DNA of 43,800 nucleotides from an uncultured Propionibacteriaceae bacterium (GCA_938046585.1 CALIWR010000024.1:1-43800); one strand, 5' to 3'. Positions 25,627 to 33,751 are shown, numbered from the stretch's first letter. A program made the numbers and translations. Notes: generated from the sequence alone by a model not told the origin.

Positions 25627-26975
25627 GCTGCCCCCTCCGGTCCGGCACTAGCTAGCGGGAGATCCACCCCGATCCGGGTCCGATCCGGCGTTGACTCGAT
25701 CCAGACGCTGCCGTAGTGGGCGTCAGCGACCATCCGGACCACCGACATGGCCAGCCCGGCGCCGTTCAGCAGCGCCTCGGCCTGCTCGGAGTCAACCTGG
25801 GCCCCGGTATCGCTAACCCAGATCTCAACCCCCGAGTCCCCGACCGCCGAACCGATCCCGACCGTCCCGGCCGGGCCGCTGCGGGCAGCGGCCTGCGCGA
25901 CCAGCCGACTGATCGCCTCGCCGAGCAGGTCCGCGTCGACCCGAGCTGTCACCTCGGCCACCTCGGTTACGGTCGCCCCGGGATGGGCTGCTGCCAGGCT
26001 CCGGGTGAGGTCTGCCACCGCGACTGGCTGCGGGCTGACCAGATCGGGGCGATCCAGACGTTCCAGCAGGTCAAGGTCACACAGCGTTGACCGGATCCGG
26101 GTCATCACGGCCCGTAGTGCGGGCCGATCGCCTTGTCGGAGCAGGTCCTCGATCTGGGTGCCGGCCTGGTCGAGGTCGCGGCGCACCGTACTCAGAGTCT
26201 GCTGCTGGCGGACGTACGCCTGCTGAATCCGGTCCAGCATCGCGTTCACGGTAGCCGCCAGACCGGCGATGTCGTCACGGCCAGTGACCGGCAACCGGTT
26301 GCTGAGATTGTGAGGCGAGATCGTACGGGCAGCCCGCTCCATGCCCCGGATCGGAGACAGGATCCGGGAGGCGGCGACCCAGGCGATGCCGGCGGTGAGC
26401 AGCAACCCCCCGAGAGCGACCGCGAACAGCACCGACGACTCCTGCTGGGCCTCGGCTCGCGCCTCACTGGTGAAGACCGCGACAATCACGGTGCCCTTCT
26501 GTGAGCCCTGCGCAGTCTGGATCTCGACTTCCTGCCGGCCCCAGTGGATCTCGCCGGCCCCGGTAGTCATCAGGCCGGACGGACGGGGCTGCTCAAGCAT
26601 CTCGCGAACCTGGGCCGCGTTCTGGGCAAGCTCTCGGCCTGCCTGGCTTACCGCCACGCGGGTCGTCCGGCCACCCGAGACTCCGATGATCACCTCTCCC
26701 GAATGCAAGGTCTGTAGCGACATGAACCGGTGGATCAGGGTGGACACGTCGCTGAACCGGGCCCCGGTCTTCGGGTCGGTACCTTCCCGGGCGAATGCCC
26801 GTAACTCGTCAAGCTCATGCACGATGGTCTGGTTGGCCCGCAGATCCACCTGCCGCAGCAGGAATGAGCGCATGGTGAGGGTCACCGCCAGCAGCGCCAA
26901 GGCGGTGGTGAGAATGATCCATCCCACGATCCGGACCCGGGCCCGGAACCGAGAACCGGCTGCCTGCTTGTTCAT
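25623..26975 (-). CDS. Histidine-kinase-like sensor lacking the phospho-acceptor histidine
   Basis: This 450-aa protein has the plan of a membrane sensor kinase: helix 17-36, an extracytoplasmic domain of about 145 residues, helix 182-204, a HAMP domain to about 255, then a kinase-like region. Where the HELRTP-type motif should be, about 258-275, it reads QQTLSTVRRDLDQAG with no histidine. The N-box is also lost (EAISRLVAQAA at 353-363). G1 (SDTGAQV) and G2 (NGAGLAMSVVR) remain. It probably cannot autophosphorylate in the usual way. GGAGAG precedes the ATG. No response regulator is adjacent. Confidence 0.85.
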   Translation of the reverse strand: MNKQAAGSRFRARVRIVGWIILTTALALLAVTLTMRSFLLRQVDLRANQTIVHELDELRAFAREGTDPKTGARFSDVSTLIHRFMSLQTLHSGEVIIGVSGGRTTRVAVSQAGRELAQNAAQVREMLEQPRPSGLMTTGAGEIHWGRQEVEIQTAQGSQKGTVIVAVFTSEARAEAQQESSVLFAVALGGLLLTAGIAWVAASRILSPIRGMERAARTISPHNLSNRLPVTGRDDIAGLAATVNAMLDRIQQAYVRQQQTLSTVRRDLDQAGTQIEDLLRQGDRPALRAVMTRIRSTLCDLDLLERLDRPDLVSPQPVAVADLTRSLAAAHPGATVTEVAEVTARVDADLLGEAISRLVAQAAARSGPAGTVGIGSAVGDSGVEIWVSDTGAQVDSEQAEALLNGAGLAMSVVRMVADAHYGSVWIESTPDRTRIGVDLPLASAGPEGAA

Positions 26976-27026
26976 CGTCTCTCCTACGGGTGGTGGCTGG
27001 TTGCGCCACGCCTGGATGAATGAGGG

Positions 27027-27443
27027 CTAGTCGTCGGTGTCGTCGGGATCGTCAGGGTCGTCGGGATCGTCAGGGTCCCCGGTAGGGATCGCCCGAGTCC
27101 TGGTGGTCATAGGCGCGGTCGACCGGGGGACGTGAGTAGTCGCCGGTTGGGTCGCGGTGGGAGCAGCCCGTTGGGTCGTCGTGGCCGGGGCGGGCCGCTG
27201 GGGCACGGTGGGGGCTGGCACCGAACCCGACGGGGGCGGCGTGGCAGCCGTCGGTTGGGCACTGACCGGCGAAGCCGGTTCGGAGGTCGTCGGCTGAGGC
27301 GTGGAACTCGCCTCAGCGGTGATCACAATGCTGTCCTCGCGGACCTGAGGAGGCGCAGACGACACGACCAGGACCTGGCTGATCAGCGCCAACACGATGG
27401 GCAGGGCCACGACTGCGAACAACGCAAGAAGTCGGCGGGCCAT
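27027..27443 (-). CDS. Small membrane protein with Thr/Pro-rich stalk and Asp-Pro repeat tail
   Basis: This 138-aa protein has an N-terminal membrane helix or signal anchor (about 5-27), then a Thr/Pro/Ala-rich region, and ends in repeated DDP units (about 122-138). The tail is encoded by an exact 18-bp repeat at 27040-27075. The whole C-terminal part should lie outside the cell. I do not recognise a family. It is the first gene of the sensor-permease-glycerate kinase operon, 51 bases before the sensor gene. A TATAGT hexamer six bases before the ATG suggests a leaderless transcript. Confidence 0.72.
   Translation of the reverse strand: MARRLLALFAVVALPIVLALISQVLVVSSAPPQVREDSIVITAEASSTPQPTTSEPASPVSAQPTAATPPPSGSVPAPTVPQRPAPATTTQRAAPTATQPATTHVPRSTAPMTTRTRAIPTGDPDDPDDPDDPDDTDD
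27040..27075. repeat. Two tandem 18-bp repeats coding for the Asp-Pro tail
   Basis: TCGTCGGGATCGTCAGGG occurs at 27040-27057 and again at 27058-27075, with a half-unit at 27031-27039. It encodes alternating Asp and Pro residues. Confidence 0.9.
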
Positions 27444-27449
27444 CCGGCC

Positions 27450-27455
27450 ACTATA
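27450..27455 (-). promoter_or_regulatory. -10 hexamer of a leaderless promoter (glycerate operon)
   Basis: On the minus strand TATAGT, close to the consensus TATAAT, lies six bases before the ATG at 27443. It is probably the main promoter of the four-gene operon. Confidence 0.6.
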
Positions 27456-27511
27456 GGGGGAATCGACGACACCGGCCAGTGGACCTGACCCGTGTCATCA
27501 GGTCAGACGGC

Positions 27512-28471
27512 TCAGGCGATGATCCCGAAGGAATAGCCTTTGGACCGCAACCAGTTCACCATCCCCGGCAGGGCCTGCAGGGTGAGCCGGCCGGTCGGGT
27601 CAGCGTCATGGTTCAGTACCACGGCCACCTGCGGATTCTGGGTCAAGGTGCTGGCCATCAGCCGAACCATTCCCTCGGCGGTGGAGGGGCGGGCCCGGTC
27701 GGCGTCGCCACTCATAGCGTTCCAGTCGATCCACCACGCGTCGCGCTGGGCCAGGACCTCATCCGCCGGTTTCATCCGCTTCCACGACATGTGCCCGCCG
27801 GGATAGCGGTAGCCCTGGGTCTTGAAGTCCGAGCCCAGAGCCTGCCGGGCGGTGGCCATCGCCTGGTCGAAATCCGCCGCCACGGCCTGAGCGCTGGCGA
27901 CGCCGCCCGGGTAGAGCTTCCTGAAGTCGTGCGAATAGCTGTGCAGACAGATCGCATGCCCCTCGGCGATGGCCCGTTTCGACGACTCCGCGAAGTCCGG
28001 CAGCAGCTTCGCGATCACGAAGAATGTGGCCGGAACCCCGAGTTCGCGTAGCTTGTCCAAGAACAGCGGGGTGAGGGTCTTATTCGGCCCGTCGTCGAAG
28101 GTCATGAAGGCCACCTTGTGGCCAGGGCCGCCACCGCCCGTCAGCCAGGTGTGAACATCCTTGCCGCTGTACACGTACGCCTCCGCGCCGGCGTTGTGGT
28201 TCTTGCCGGACGCCCGCTCGCCGGATCCCAGCGGCGGCTGGCTGACCGATCCGGTGGCCGACGGGCTGGTCGACCCGGAGGCCGAGGCGCTGGGAGAGGC
28301 CGAGGCAGACGCGGACAGGGTGCCGCTCGGCATAGGGCTGGCCGTACCATTCGACGAGGTCGGCGTCGTAGCAGGCGAGGACGGTGCTGGGGAGGCCCCC
28401 GTCGATGGGGCACAGGCGCCCAGCAGGGCGGTCGACCCGAGTACCAGTGCGGTTCGGCGATTCATATCCAC
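27512..28471 (-). CDS. Polysaccharide deacetylase (NodB domain) lipoprotein
   Basis: This 319-aa exported protein has a lipobox LLGAC near residue 20 and a Ser/Ala/Pro-rich linker to about 95. The NodB deacetylase domain follows. Motif 1 is TFDDGP, motif 2 is HSYSH (metal-binding), and motif 3 includes YRYPGG. A late HDAD segment supplies another catalytic His. Such enzymes remove acetyl groups from peptidoglycan or other N-acetylated glycans at the cell surface. The start may be the GTG at 28471 or the ATG at 28465; the difference is two residues. The actual substrate is not known. Confidence 0.88.
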   Translation of the reverse strand: MDMNRRTALVLGSTALLGACAPSTGASPAPSSPATTPTSSNGTASPMPSGTLSASASASPSASASGSTSPSATGSVSQPPLGSGERASGKNHNAGAEAYVYSGKDVHTWLTGGGGPGHKVAFMTFDDGPNKTLTPLFLDKLRELGVPATFFVIAKLLPDFAESSKRAIAEGHAICLHSYSHDFRKLYPGGVASAQAVAADFDQAMATARQALGSDFKTQGYRYPGGHMSWKRMKPADEVLAQRDAWWIDWNAMSGDADRARPSTAEGMVRLMASTLTQNPQVAVVLNHDADPTGRLTLQALPGMVNWLRSKGYSFGIIA

Positions 28472-28527
28472 CCCGCCATCATGTCACTGCGTCGAAACCT
28501 CGATCCCGCGGCCCCGCGGCCATCCCC

Positions 28528-28533
28528 TACGGT
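28528..28533 (+). promoter_or_regulatory. -10 hexamer of a leaderless promoter (asparaginase)
   Basis: TACGGT lies six bases before the GTG at 28540 and supports that start. Confidence 0.45.
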
Positions 28534-28539
28534 GTGCCT

Positions 28540-29478
28540 GTGATCGATCCGGTACTGATTGAGGTGGTACGCGGCGAACTGGTCGAAAGTGTGCACCATG
28601 CCCGGGCGGTACTGGTAAGTCCCGCAGGCGAGGTGGTTTGGTCGGCGGGTGACGTCGCAGCTGCGATCTTTGCCCGGTCGTCGTCGAAACCGATGCAGGC
28701 GATCGCCATGCTGCGCCATGGCCTTGACGTCGCCGGCGCAGACCTGGCGATCTGCGGCGCCTCGCACCTGGGTGAGTCGTTCCACCTGGACGCGGTACGC
28801 CGGGTCCTGGCCGGGGCCGGGCTGAGCGAGGCCGATCTGCAGAACACGCCCGATCTGCCGATCTGCCCGACGGCCCAGGCTGACTGGTTACGCGCCGGCC
28901 ACGGGCCCGAGCCCATCACCCAGAACTGCTCCGGCAAACATGCCGGGATGCTGCGCAGCTGTGTTCGAGCGGGCTGGCCGAGCGGCAGCTACCGAGAACC
29001 GGGGCACCCGCTGCAGCTGGCGATCCGGGCGGTGATCAGCGAATACGCTGACGAGCCAGTCGGCGAGATGTCAGTCGACGGCTGCGGGGCGCCGGTGTTC
29101 GCGACCTCACTGGTTGGGCTGGCCCGTTCGTACGGGCGGATCGCGAAGGCTGATTCCGGCCCGGCCGCCGCGATCGCCCAGGCCTACCGGGACCATCCCG
29201 CGTACGTCTCCGGCACCGGCCATGACGACCTGCTGGTGCACCGCGCCGTACCGGGCCTGATCTGTAAGGGCGGCGCCGAGGGAGTAATGGCGGCCGGTCT
29301 GCCCGACGGCACCGGGATCGCCCTCAAGATCATGGACGGTGCCGGCCGGGGCCGGCGTGAGCTGATGGTGCACCTCTTGCGCCGGGCCGGGGTCGACCTG
29401 CCCGCCCTAGAGCCTCTGGCGACCTCACCGGTGCTGGGTCATGGTGTCCCGGTCGGAGTGGTCCGGGTCGCTGCCTGA
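28540..29478 (+). CDS. Asparaginase II family protein
   Basis: This 312-aa protein of the asparaginase II family (the rhizobial AnsA type) hydrolyses asparagine to aspartate and ammonia in characterised members. Conserved segments seen are RSSSKPMQAIAML, CGASHLGE, NCSGKHAGML, DGCGAPVFATSL and KGGAEGVMAAGLPDG. The GTG at 28540 was chosen from the -10 hexamer six bases upstream; the open frame extends further left but overlaps the divergent deacetylase gene. It has no signal peptide, so it is cytoplasmic. Confidence 0.88.
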   Translation: MIDPVLIEVVRGELVESVHHARAVLVSPAGEVVWSAGDVAAAIFARSSSKPMQAIAMLRHGLDVAGADLAICGASHLGESFHLDAVRRVLAGAGLSEADLQNTPDLPICPTAQADWLRAGHGPEPITQNCSGKHAGMLRSCVRAGWPSGSYREPGHPLQLAIRAVISEYADEPVGEMSVDGCGAPVFATSLVGLARSYGRIAKADSGPAAAIAQAYRDHPAYVSGTGHDDLLVHRAVPGLICKGGAEGVMAAGLPDGTGIALKIMDGAGRGRRELMVHLLRRAGVDLPALEPLATSPVLGHGVPVGVVRVAA

Positions 29479-29512
29479 CCGGCGCCATCGCGCCCAGCCC
29501 GGCAGTACAGCA

Positions 29513-30475
29513 TCAGGAACGCAGGTCGGCGCGGAAGTGGACTCCCACCTGCGGGTCCACCAGGGCCTCCTGGGCGGCGGCGATCCCACCGGTCACCAAT
29601 TCGGCATCGACCGGGACCTGCCGCCTCACCAATGCCAACGCCACTGGGCCCAGGTCGTGGTGGAAGGCGCTAGACCCGACCCGGCCCACCGGCCGCCCCG
29701 GCTCGGCTCCGGCCAGGTGAAGGGCGCTGCCCAGCTCGGGAAGCTCGGACATCGACCCGTCAAGGTGCAGCCGCACCAGCCGCCGCGGCGGACGGCCGAG
29801 GTTGTGCACCCGGGCCACCGTCTCCTGCCCCGGGTAGCATCCCTTGTCCAAGGCCACCGCCGCCGACGGCACCCCCAGCTCATTGGGGATGGTCCGCTCG
29901 TCGGTGTCGACAAACGGCCGCGGCACCCCGTACTCGATCCGGCGGGCCTGGTACGCCCAGGTCCCCACCGGCGCCGGGCCTAGTAGATGCTCGATCTCGC
30001 TGCGGGAGACGAGGGTCTCGTAGCCGCCCAGACAGTCCTGGCCGCTGCGGTGCCGTCCCGACGCTGGCGCGGGGCCCGGGCGCCAGACCAGGCCCAGGTC
30101 GTGGTGGCGGTTCACGCTCACCTGCATTCGGAACCGCATCGTCTCGAGCCAGGCCACCAGCGCCTCGCCGCGGCCCGGTTCCGTCCAAGCCCAGAAGGTC
30201 TCGCCATCGTCGACCCCGTACAGGGCATGCTCCAGGTGCCCTTGCGGCGACAGCACATACGCGCTGACCGAGCTGCCCGGGGCCAGCCCCTCGAAGACCT
30301 GGCTGGTCAGCAGGTGCAGCCAGCGCAGTCGGTCCGGCCCGGCAATGCTCAGCACGTCCCGGTTCGACAGGTCCACCGCCCCGACGCCGGAGTCCAACAG
30401 CCGCTGTTCGGCGACCGGGTCGCCGTAGTGCCAGGCCAGGCCCTGGTCGGGGCCGGCCGGGACCTCGACCCTCAC
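29513..30475 (-). CDS. ygfZ: YgfZ/GcvT-like folate-binding protein
   Basis: This 320-aa protein of the aminomethyltransferase fold has the YgfZ signature KGCYPGQETVAR with the conserved cysteine. YgfZ proteins bind folate and support repair or assembly of some iron-sulfur enzymes. The start is the GTG at 30475, which overlaps the stop of the nitrobindin-like gene (GTGA); a longer open frame upstream is a shadow of that gene. Translational coupling is likely. Confidence 0.92.
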   Translation of the reverse strand: MRVEVPAGPDQGLAWHYGDPVAEQRLLDSGVGAVDLSNRDVLSIAGPDRLRWLHLLTSQVFEGLAPGSSVSAYVLSPQGHLEHALYGVDDGETFWAWTEPGRGEALVAWLETMRFRMQVSVNRHHDLGLVWRPGPAPASGRHRSGQDCLGGYETLVSRSEIEHLLGPAPVGTWAYQARRIEYGVPRPFVDTDERTIPNELGVPSAAVALDKGCYPGQETVARVHNLGRPPRRLVRLHLDGSMSELPELGSALHLAGAEPGRPVGRVGSSAFHHDLGPVALALVRRQVPVDAELVTGGIAAAQEALVDPQVGVHFRADLRS

Positions 30476-30972
30476 CCGGCTCTCCGCAACCTGGCCCACA
30501 GGTAGTTCTGCAGCTGGTGGTCCTCGGTGGCCCGGTCGACGGTGAACAGCAAGTCCCCGTCGACCTGCCCGTACAGCCGATGCCCGCCGGTGTAGGAATC
30601 GGCGGCGTTGAGGGTACGGGCGACCGCGTCGGTGGTGAGCTCGATCTTGGCGCCGGTGATCGAACCGAACCAGACCTCCGCATAGCCGTCCGGGTGGGCC
30701 ATGACGACCTCCAGGCTGGCGTCGGGCTGGGGCCGCCAGAAACCAGTCTCCATCGACAACGGCCGCAGCGGGGAGCCGTCCTCGTCCAGTTCGAACATCT
30801 GGCACAGGTAGTGCAGGTACGGGCCACCGTTGTCGGCGAAGTCGATGCGGCAGCCGTAGCTGAAGTCACCGCGGCCGGGCCAGGTACCGTTGCCGGTCCC
30901 TTCCCAGTGCCCGATCAGCCAGGCCAAGGCGACCAGGCTCGGGTCAAGGTCGGCAGGTATCTGGAAGGCCAT
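30472..30972 (-). CDS. Nitrobindin-like heme-binding beta-barrel protein
   Basis: This 166-aa protein of the DUF1794 / FABP-like group carries the GxWxGxG-type motif GHWEGTGNGTWPG at 21-33 and a beta-rich body. A histidine lies near the C-terminus in EDHQLQNYL, where nitrobindins bind heme. Nitrobindins bind nitric oxide and can isomerise peroxynitrite; whether this one binds heme is inferred. GAAGGAGAG precedes the ATG. It lies between a 35-aa membrane peptide and ygfZ in a tight unit. Confidence 0.85.
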   Translation of the reverse strand: MAFQIPADLDPSLVALAWLIGHWEGTGNGTWPGRGDFSYGCRIDFADNGGPYLHYLCQMFELDEDGSPLRPLSMETGFWRPQPDASLEVVMAHPDGYAEVWFGSITGAKIELTTDAVARTLNAADSYTGGHRLYGQVDGDLLFTVDRATEDHQLQNYLWARLRRAG

Positions 30973-30987
30973 CGCTCTCCTTCGGTC

Positions 30988-31095
30988 TCAGTCGGGGTCC
31001 CGGGCGCCGAACAGCAGCCAGACCAGCGCGACCAGCGCAGCCAGCCCGATCAGGGCCGCTACGACGATCAACACCCAGGGGCTGGCCGACGACAC
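30988..31095 (-). CDS. 35-residue single-helix membrane peptide
   Basis: A short frame, MSSASPWVLI to GARDPD, encodes one membrane helix (about residues 7-30) with a short charged cytoplasmic end. It starts at a GTG at 31095 with TAGACT six bases upstream, the same leaderless arrangement seen for other genes here. It ends 15 bases before the nitrobindin-like gene, so it probably opens that operon. The reading is from position, promoter and composition; no family is recognised. Confidence 0.65.
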   Translation of the reverse strand: MSSASPWVLIVVAALIGLAALVALVWLLFGARDPD

Positions 31096-31101
31096 CCGCT
31101 G

Positions 31102-31107
31102 AGTCTA
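31102..31107 (-). promoter_or_regulatory. -10 hexamer of a leaderless promoter (35-aa peptide operon)
   Basis: On the minus strand TAGACT lies six bases before the GTG at 31095. It overlaps the stop codon of the GNAT remnant. Confidence 0.5.
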
Positions 31108-31278
31108 TTCCGCCTGCCGGCGGACATGCCGTACAACGGTCGTTGCCGGGGATGGCTGGGCAACTGCCGCCAGCCTGACCGGCATCAGCAGATCCAGCGG
31201 GATCCCGTGGCGGCGCAGCATCCCCTCCGGCTGGTAACCGGCTCGGCGGGCGACGGCCACGAAGGCAGCGGTCCACGG
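31105..31278 (-). pseudogene. C-terminal remnant of a GNAT acetyltransferase
   Basis: Directly after the stop of the coiled-coil membrane protein gene and in the same frame, 57 residues can be read up to a TAG. They include ARRAGYQPEGMLRRHG followed by LDLLMPVRLA, which matches the C-terminal motif of RimJ/RimL-type N-acetyltransferases. The N-terminal acetyl-CoA-binding part is absent. It is most likely the tail of a decayed gene. A GTG at 31260 could begin a 51-residue frame, but no ribosome site supports this. Confidence 0.55.
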
Positions 31279-32508
31279 TCAGGCATGGTCACCCACCGGA
31301 TAGTCATCGGGATCGTCCACGACTTGCCGTGCCACCTCCCGTAGCCGTTGGTTGCGGTCCTGCTCGATCTCCAGTTGGGCCTCGGTAGCTAAGAGCTGAC
31401 GGACCAGGGTCTCGTTCTGGGCGTTCAACTCGTCGATGCGAGACTCCAGCGCCGGTACGGTGCGGTCCCAGGCTAGAACCGCCGCCGTTTCCAACCGGGC
31501 CAGATCGATCTCGGCCCGGTCCAGGGCCTGCCGCATCCGGACCACCTCGCTGCCAGGGAATGCGGGCCGGGCCTGGGCGGGCTGTTCGGCTGCGGCCACC
31601 CGCCCGGGACGCGGTGACCGGGAAATCGCCTGCCTCGCTGGTACGCGCGGGCGGGCCGGGTCACTGGCCGCCGGGAACGGCTTGGCCGGGGCCGCAGGCC
31701 GGTTCACCGCCGGGGAATCGTCTGGCGGCTGATCTTCGGCTGCCGTCGGGGCCGGTGATTCTGGGCGCTCGGGCCGATCGGGCAGGTCGTCGGATGCCCG
31801 GTCGTCGCTGGCGGCAACCTCGTCGGGTGGGGCGGCTGCACCAGTCTCAGGGGCCGCCGGGGACGTTTCAGCCGGCTCGGCGGGCACCTCGACGGTGGGC
31901 GTCGAGTCTTCGGCTGCTTCCCCGACCGGCTGCGAATCCGACGCAGGAGTCTCGGCCACAAGCGGTGCCTCAACCAGCCCGGCCTCGATCAGCTCCTCGG
32001 CCTGCGTCGGCCCGGCCACCGATGTGGACTCCACCGGTACGGCCTCGGCTCCATCCGGCGCCTCGGTTCCGCTCGGTGTCTCAGGTTCGACCTCGATCTG
32101 CGCGACCAGGTCTGCGTCTCTGACCGGGGTCGGCTCCCCGAGCGGGATTCCCGGCTCCCCCGGGCTCTCGACGACAGTCTGCGGCGCGGGGTCTGGTGGT
32201 TGCGGAACAGACCAGTACGGACCTGGCTCAGCGCCCGACGGGTCAACCACGGGAGGACGGGGAAGCCACATCGAGTCGGTCCGCGGATCATCGGGCGGGG
32301 TCCCGGACGGGGAGCCAGCCCCGGATGACACCAGCGCTGGGGCAGTGGCCCAGGACTGCTGCGCCACCGGTTCAGCCTGGGCTTGGGCCTTCACCGCGGC
32401 CCGGCGGCCCAGCACCCGGCCGATCAGGATCCCCAGCAGCACCGCCACCAGTGCCGTGGCCGCTAAGACGACGATCGCCTGCAAGAAGGCGTACTCAAAT
32501 CCGTGCAC
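31279..32508 (-). CDS. Membrane-anchored Ala/Pro/Glu-rich protein with C-terminal coiled coil
   Basis: This 409-aa protein has an N-terminal membrane helix (about 9-31) and a long acidic low-complexity region rich in Pro, Ala, Glu and Ser (about 50-300). It ends in a C-terminal coiled coil (EVVRMRQALDRAEIDLARLETAA through QLEIEQDRNQRLREV). No enzymatic motif is visible. It starts three bases after the OmpA-domain gene with a GAGGGGTGA ribosome site, so the two probably act together at the envelope. Confidence 0.78.
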   Translation of the reverse strand: MHGFEYAFLQAIVVLAATALVAVLLGILIGRVLGRRAAVKAQAQAEPVAQQSWATAPALVSSGAGSPSGTPPDDPRTDSMWLPRPPVVDPSGAEPGPYWSVPQPPDPAPQTVVESPGEPGIPLGEPTPVRDADLVAQIEVEPETPSGTEAPDGAEAVPVESTSVAGPTQAEELIEAGLVEAPLVAETPASDSQPVGEAAEDSTPTVEVPAEPAETSPAAPETGAAAPPDEVAASDDRASDDLPDRPERPESPAPTAAEDQPPDDSPAVNRPAAPAKPFPAASDPARPRVPARQAISRSPRPGRVAAAEQPAQARPAFPGSEVVRMRQALDRAEIDLARLETAAVLAWDRTVPALESRIDELNAQNETLVRQLLATEAQLEIEQDRNQRLREVARQVVDDPDDYPVGDHA

Positions 32509-32511
32509 CGC

Positions 32512-33216
32512 TCACCCCTCTCGCAATTCGATCTCGACCCGGCGGTTACGGGCTCGGCCCTCGGCGGTGTCATTCGAGGCGGCTGGGTCGGCGCTGCCCC
32601 GGGCGATGGTCCGGACCCGGTCGCGGGGTACGCCCGCGTCGACCAGGACCTGCCGTACCGCCTCCGCCCGGGCCAGGGAGAGCCGCCGCCGACCGTCCGC
32701 GTCCTGACCGTTGTCGGTGTACCCCCTCAGCACCACGGTGGCTGCCGGGTGGGCGAGCAGGTGGCGGGCAAGTTCGGACAACCGCTGCTGGTCCTCGGGC
32801 GAGACCACAGAACTGGCTCCTTCAAAGACGATCGGCGCCAGGTCGGGCCGTGGCGCGGCTGAAGCAGCCGGGCTGGGCCTCGTACTCGACGTCGTAGCAG
32901 AGGGCCCGGCAGGGGTCGCGCTGGGCGATGGCTGGGTGATGCCGAAGCCAGTTACCGTGACAGTACGGGTTCCAGGGATTCCCGCCACGATCTGCCGCGC
33001 GGCGCCCAGCTGATCGGATTCGGCGGTGATCTGGGCATCGAAGCCGGCATAGTCCACCGTGGCCCTGATCCCGGCCGCTTCCAGCGTGGTCGTCGCGGTG
33101 CGTTCTAATTCCTGCTCGGCGCTGCGGACCACCCAGGCTGGTCCTCCCAGCAGTACCCCCGCCAGCACTACGCTGGTACCCACGATGGCGAGCCCTGCTC
33201 TGCTGTCGGTGCCCAT
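32512..33216 (-). CDS. OmpA-domain envelope protein, OmpATb-like
   Basis: This 234-aa protein has an N-terminal membrane helix (about 8-30) and a BON-like alpha/beta segment (about 31-95). A Ser/Pro/Thr-rich linker follows, then a C-terminal OmpA/MotB peptidoglycan-binding domain (about 125-234) with LRGYTDNGQDADGRRRLSLARAEAV and GRARNRRVEIEL. The BON plus OmpA layout resembles mycobacterial OmpATb (ArfA), which is needed for acid adaptation. A TAGGGT hexamer lies nine bases before the ATG. Cotranscribed with the coiled-coil protein. Confidence 0.86.
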   Translation of the reverse strand: MGTDSRAGLAIVGTSVVLAGVLLGGPAWVVRSAEQELERTATTTLEAAGIRATVDYAGFDAQITAESDQLGAARQIVAGIPGTRTVTVTGFGITQPSPSATPAGPSATTSSTRPSPAASAAPRPDLAPIVFEGASSVVSPEDQQRLSELARHLLAHPAATVVLRGYTDNGQDADGRRRLSLARAEAVRQVLVDAGVPRDRVRTIARGSADPAASNDTAEGRARNRRVEIELREG

Positions 33217-33360
33217 GGCAAGCCCACCCTACAACCGGATTGCGATCTGCCCGGGTTCCCGAGCGCTGCTAGTCTACTGATCACTTTCGTACGAGGGCGT
33301 GACCGCCGAGAATGTGCTTGGCTGGCTCACCATGCCAGGGTTTGGGGAAAGGTCTATGCC

Positions 33361-33750
33361 ATGACCAGCAGCTACTCAGTCAGCAAGTCCGATGAGCTGG
33401 CCCGGGTGATCGGGAACATGCGTCGATCCATCCCCGAGCTTTTCGGCGTGATGATCGCCTCGACCGATGGTCTGCCGATCGCCCATGACTTCCCCGAGGC
33501 CCTGGCCGAAAGGATCGCCGCGATGGCCGCAACCGCCTTCGGGTTGGGCGGCCGGATCGCCGAGCGCACTGACCTGGGTGGTTTTGCCGAGGCCGTGGTC
33601 CGCGGTCAGAACGGCTACCTGGTCACGTACGCGGCCGGCAATGATGCGGTGCTGGTGCTTACCGGCCCGATCGACTCCAATCTCGGCCTGATGCGCATCG
33701 AGGCCCGGGTCGCGGCGGTGGAGATCAAGCAGCTGCTGGGCCGTTCCTGA
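33361..33750 (+). CDS. Roadblock/LC7 domain protein
   Basis: A 129-aa stand-alone Roadblock/LC7 (MglB-like) domain. It includes the ELFGVMIASTDGLPIAHDFP strand-turn-strand and the VLTGPIDSNLGLMRIEARVAAVEI segment. In known systems such domains act as GTPase-activating proteins or scaffolds for small Ras-like GTPases, as MglB does for MglA. Here no small GTPase gene is adjacent. A GGGGAAAGG ribosome site precedes the ATG, and TAGTCT at 33271 may be a -10. The gene is separated by a single base from a protoglobin gene, so the two are almost certainly coupled. Confidence 0.88.
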   Translation: MTSSYSVSKSDELARVIGNMRRSIPELFGVMIASTDGLPIAHDFPEALAERIAAMAATAFGLGGRIAERTDLGGFAEAVVRGQNGYLVTYAAGNDAVLVLTGPIDSNLGLMRIEARVAAVEIKQLLGRS

Positions 33751-33751
33751 G

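Noticed and set aside
30476..30805. Upstream extension of the YgfZ frame
   Set aside because: It overlaps the nitrobindin-like gene almost fully; the GTG overlapping that gene's stop is the better start.
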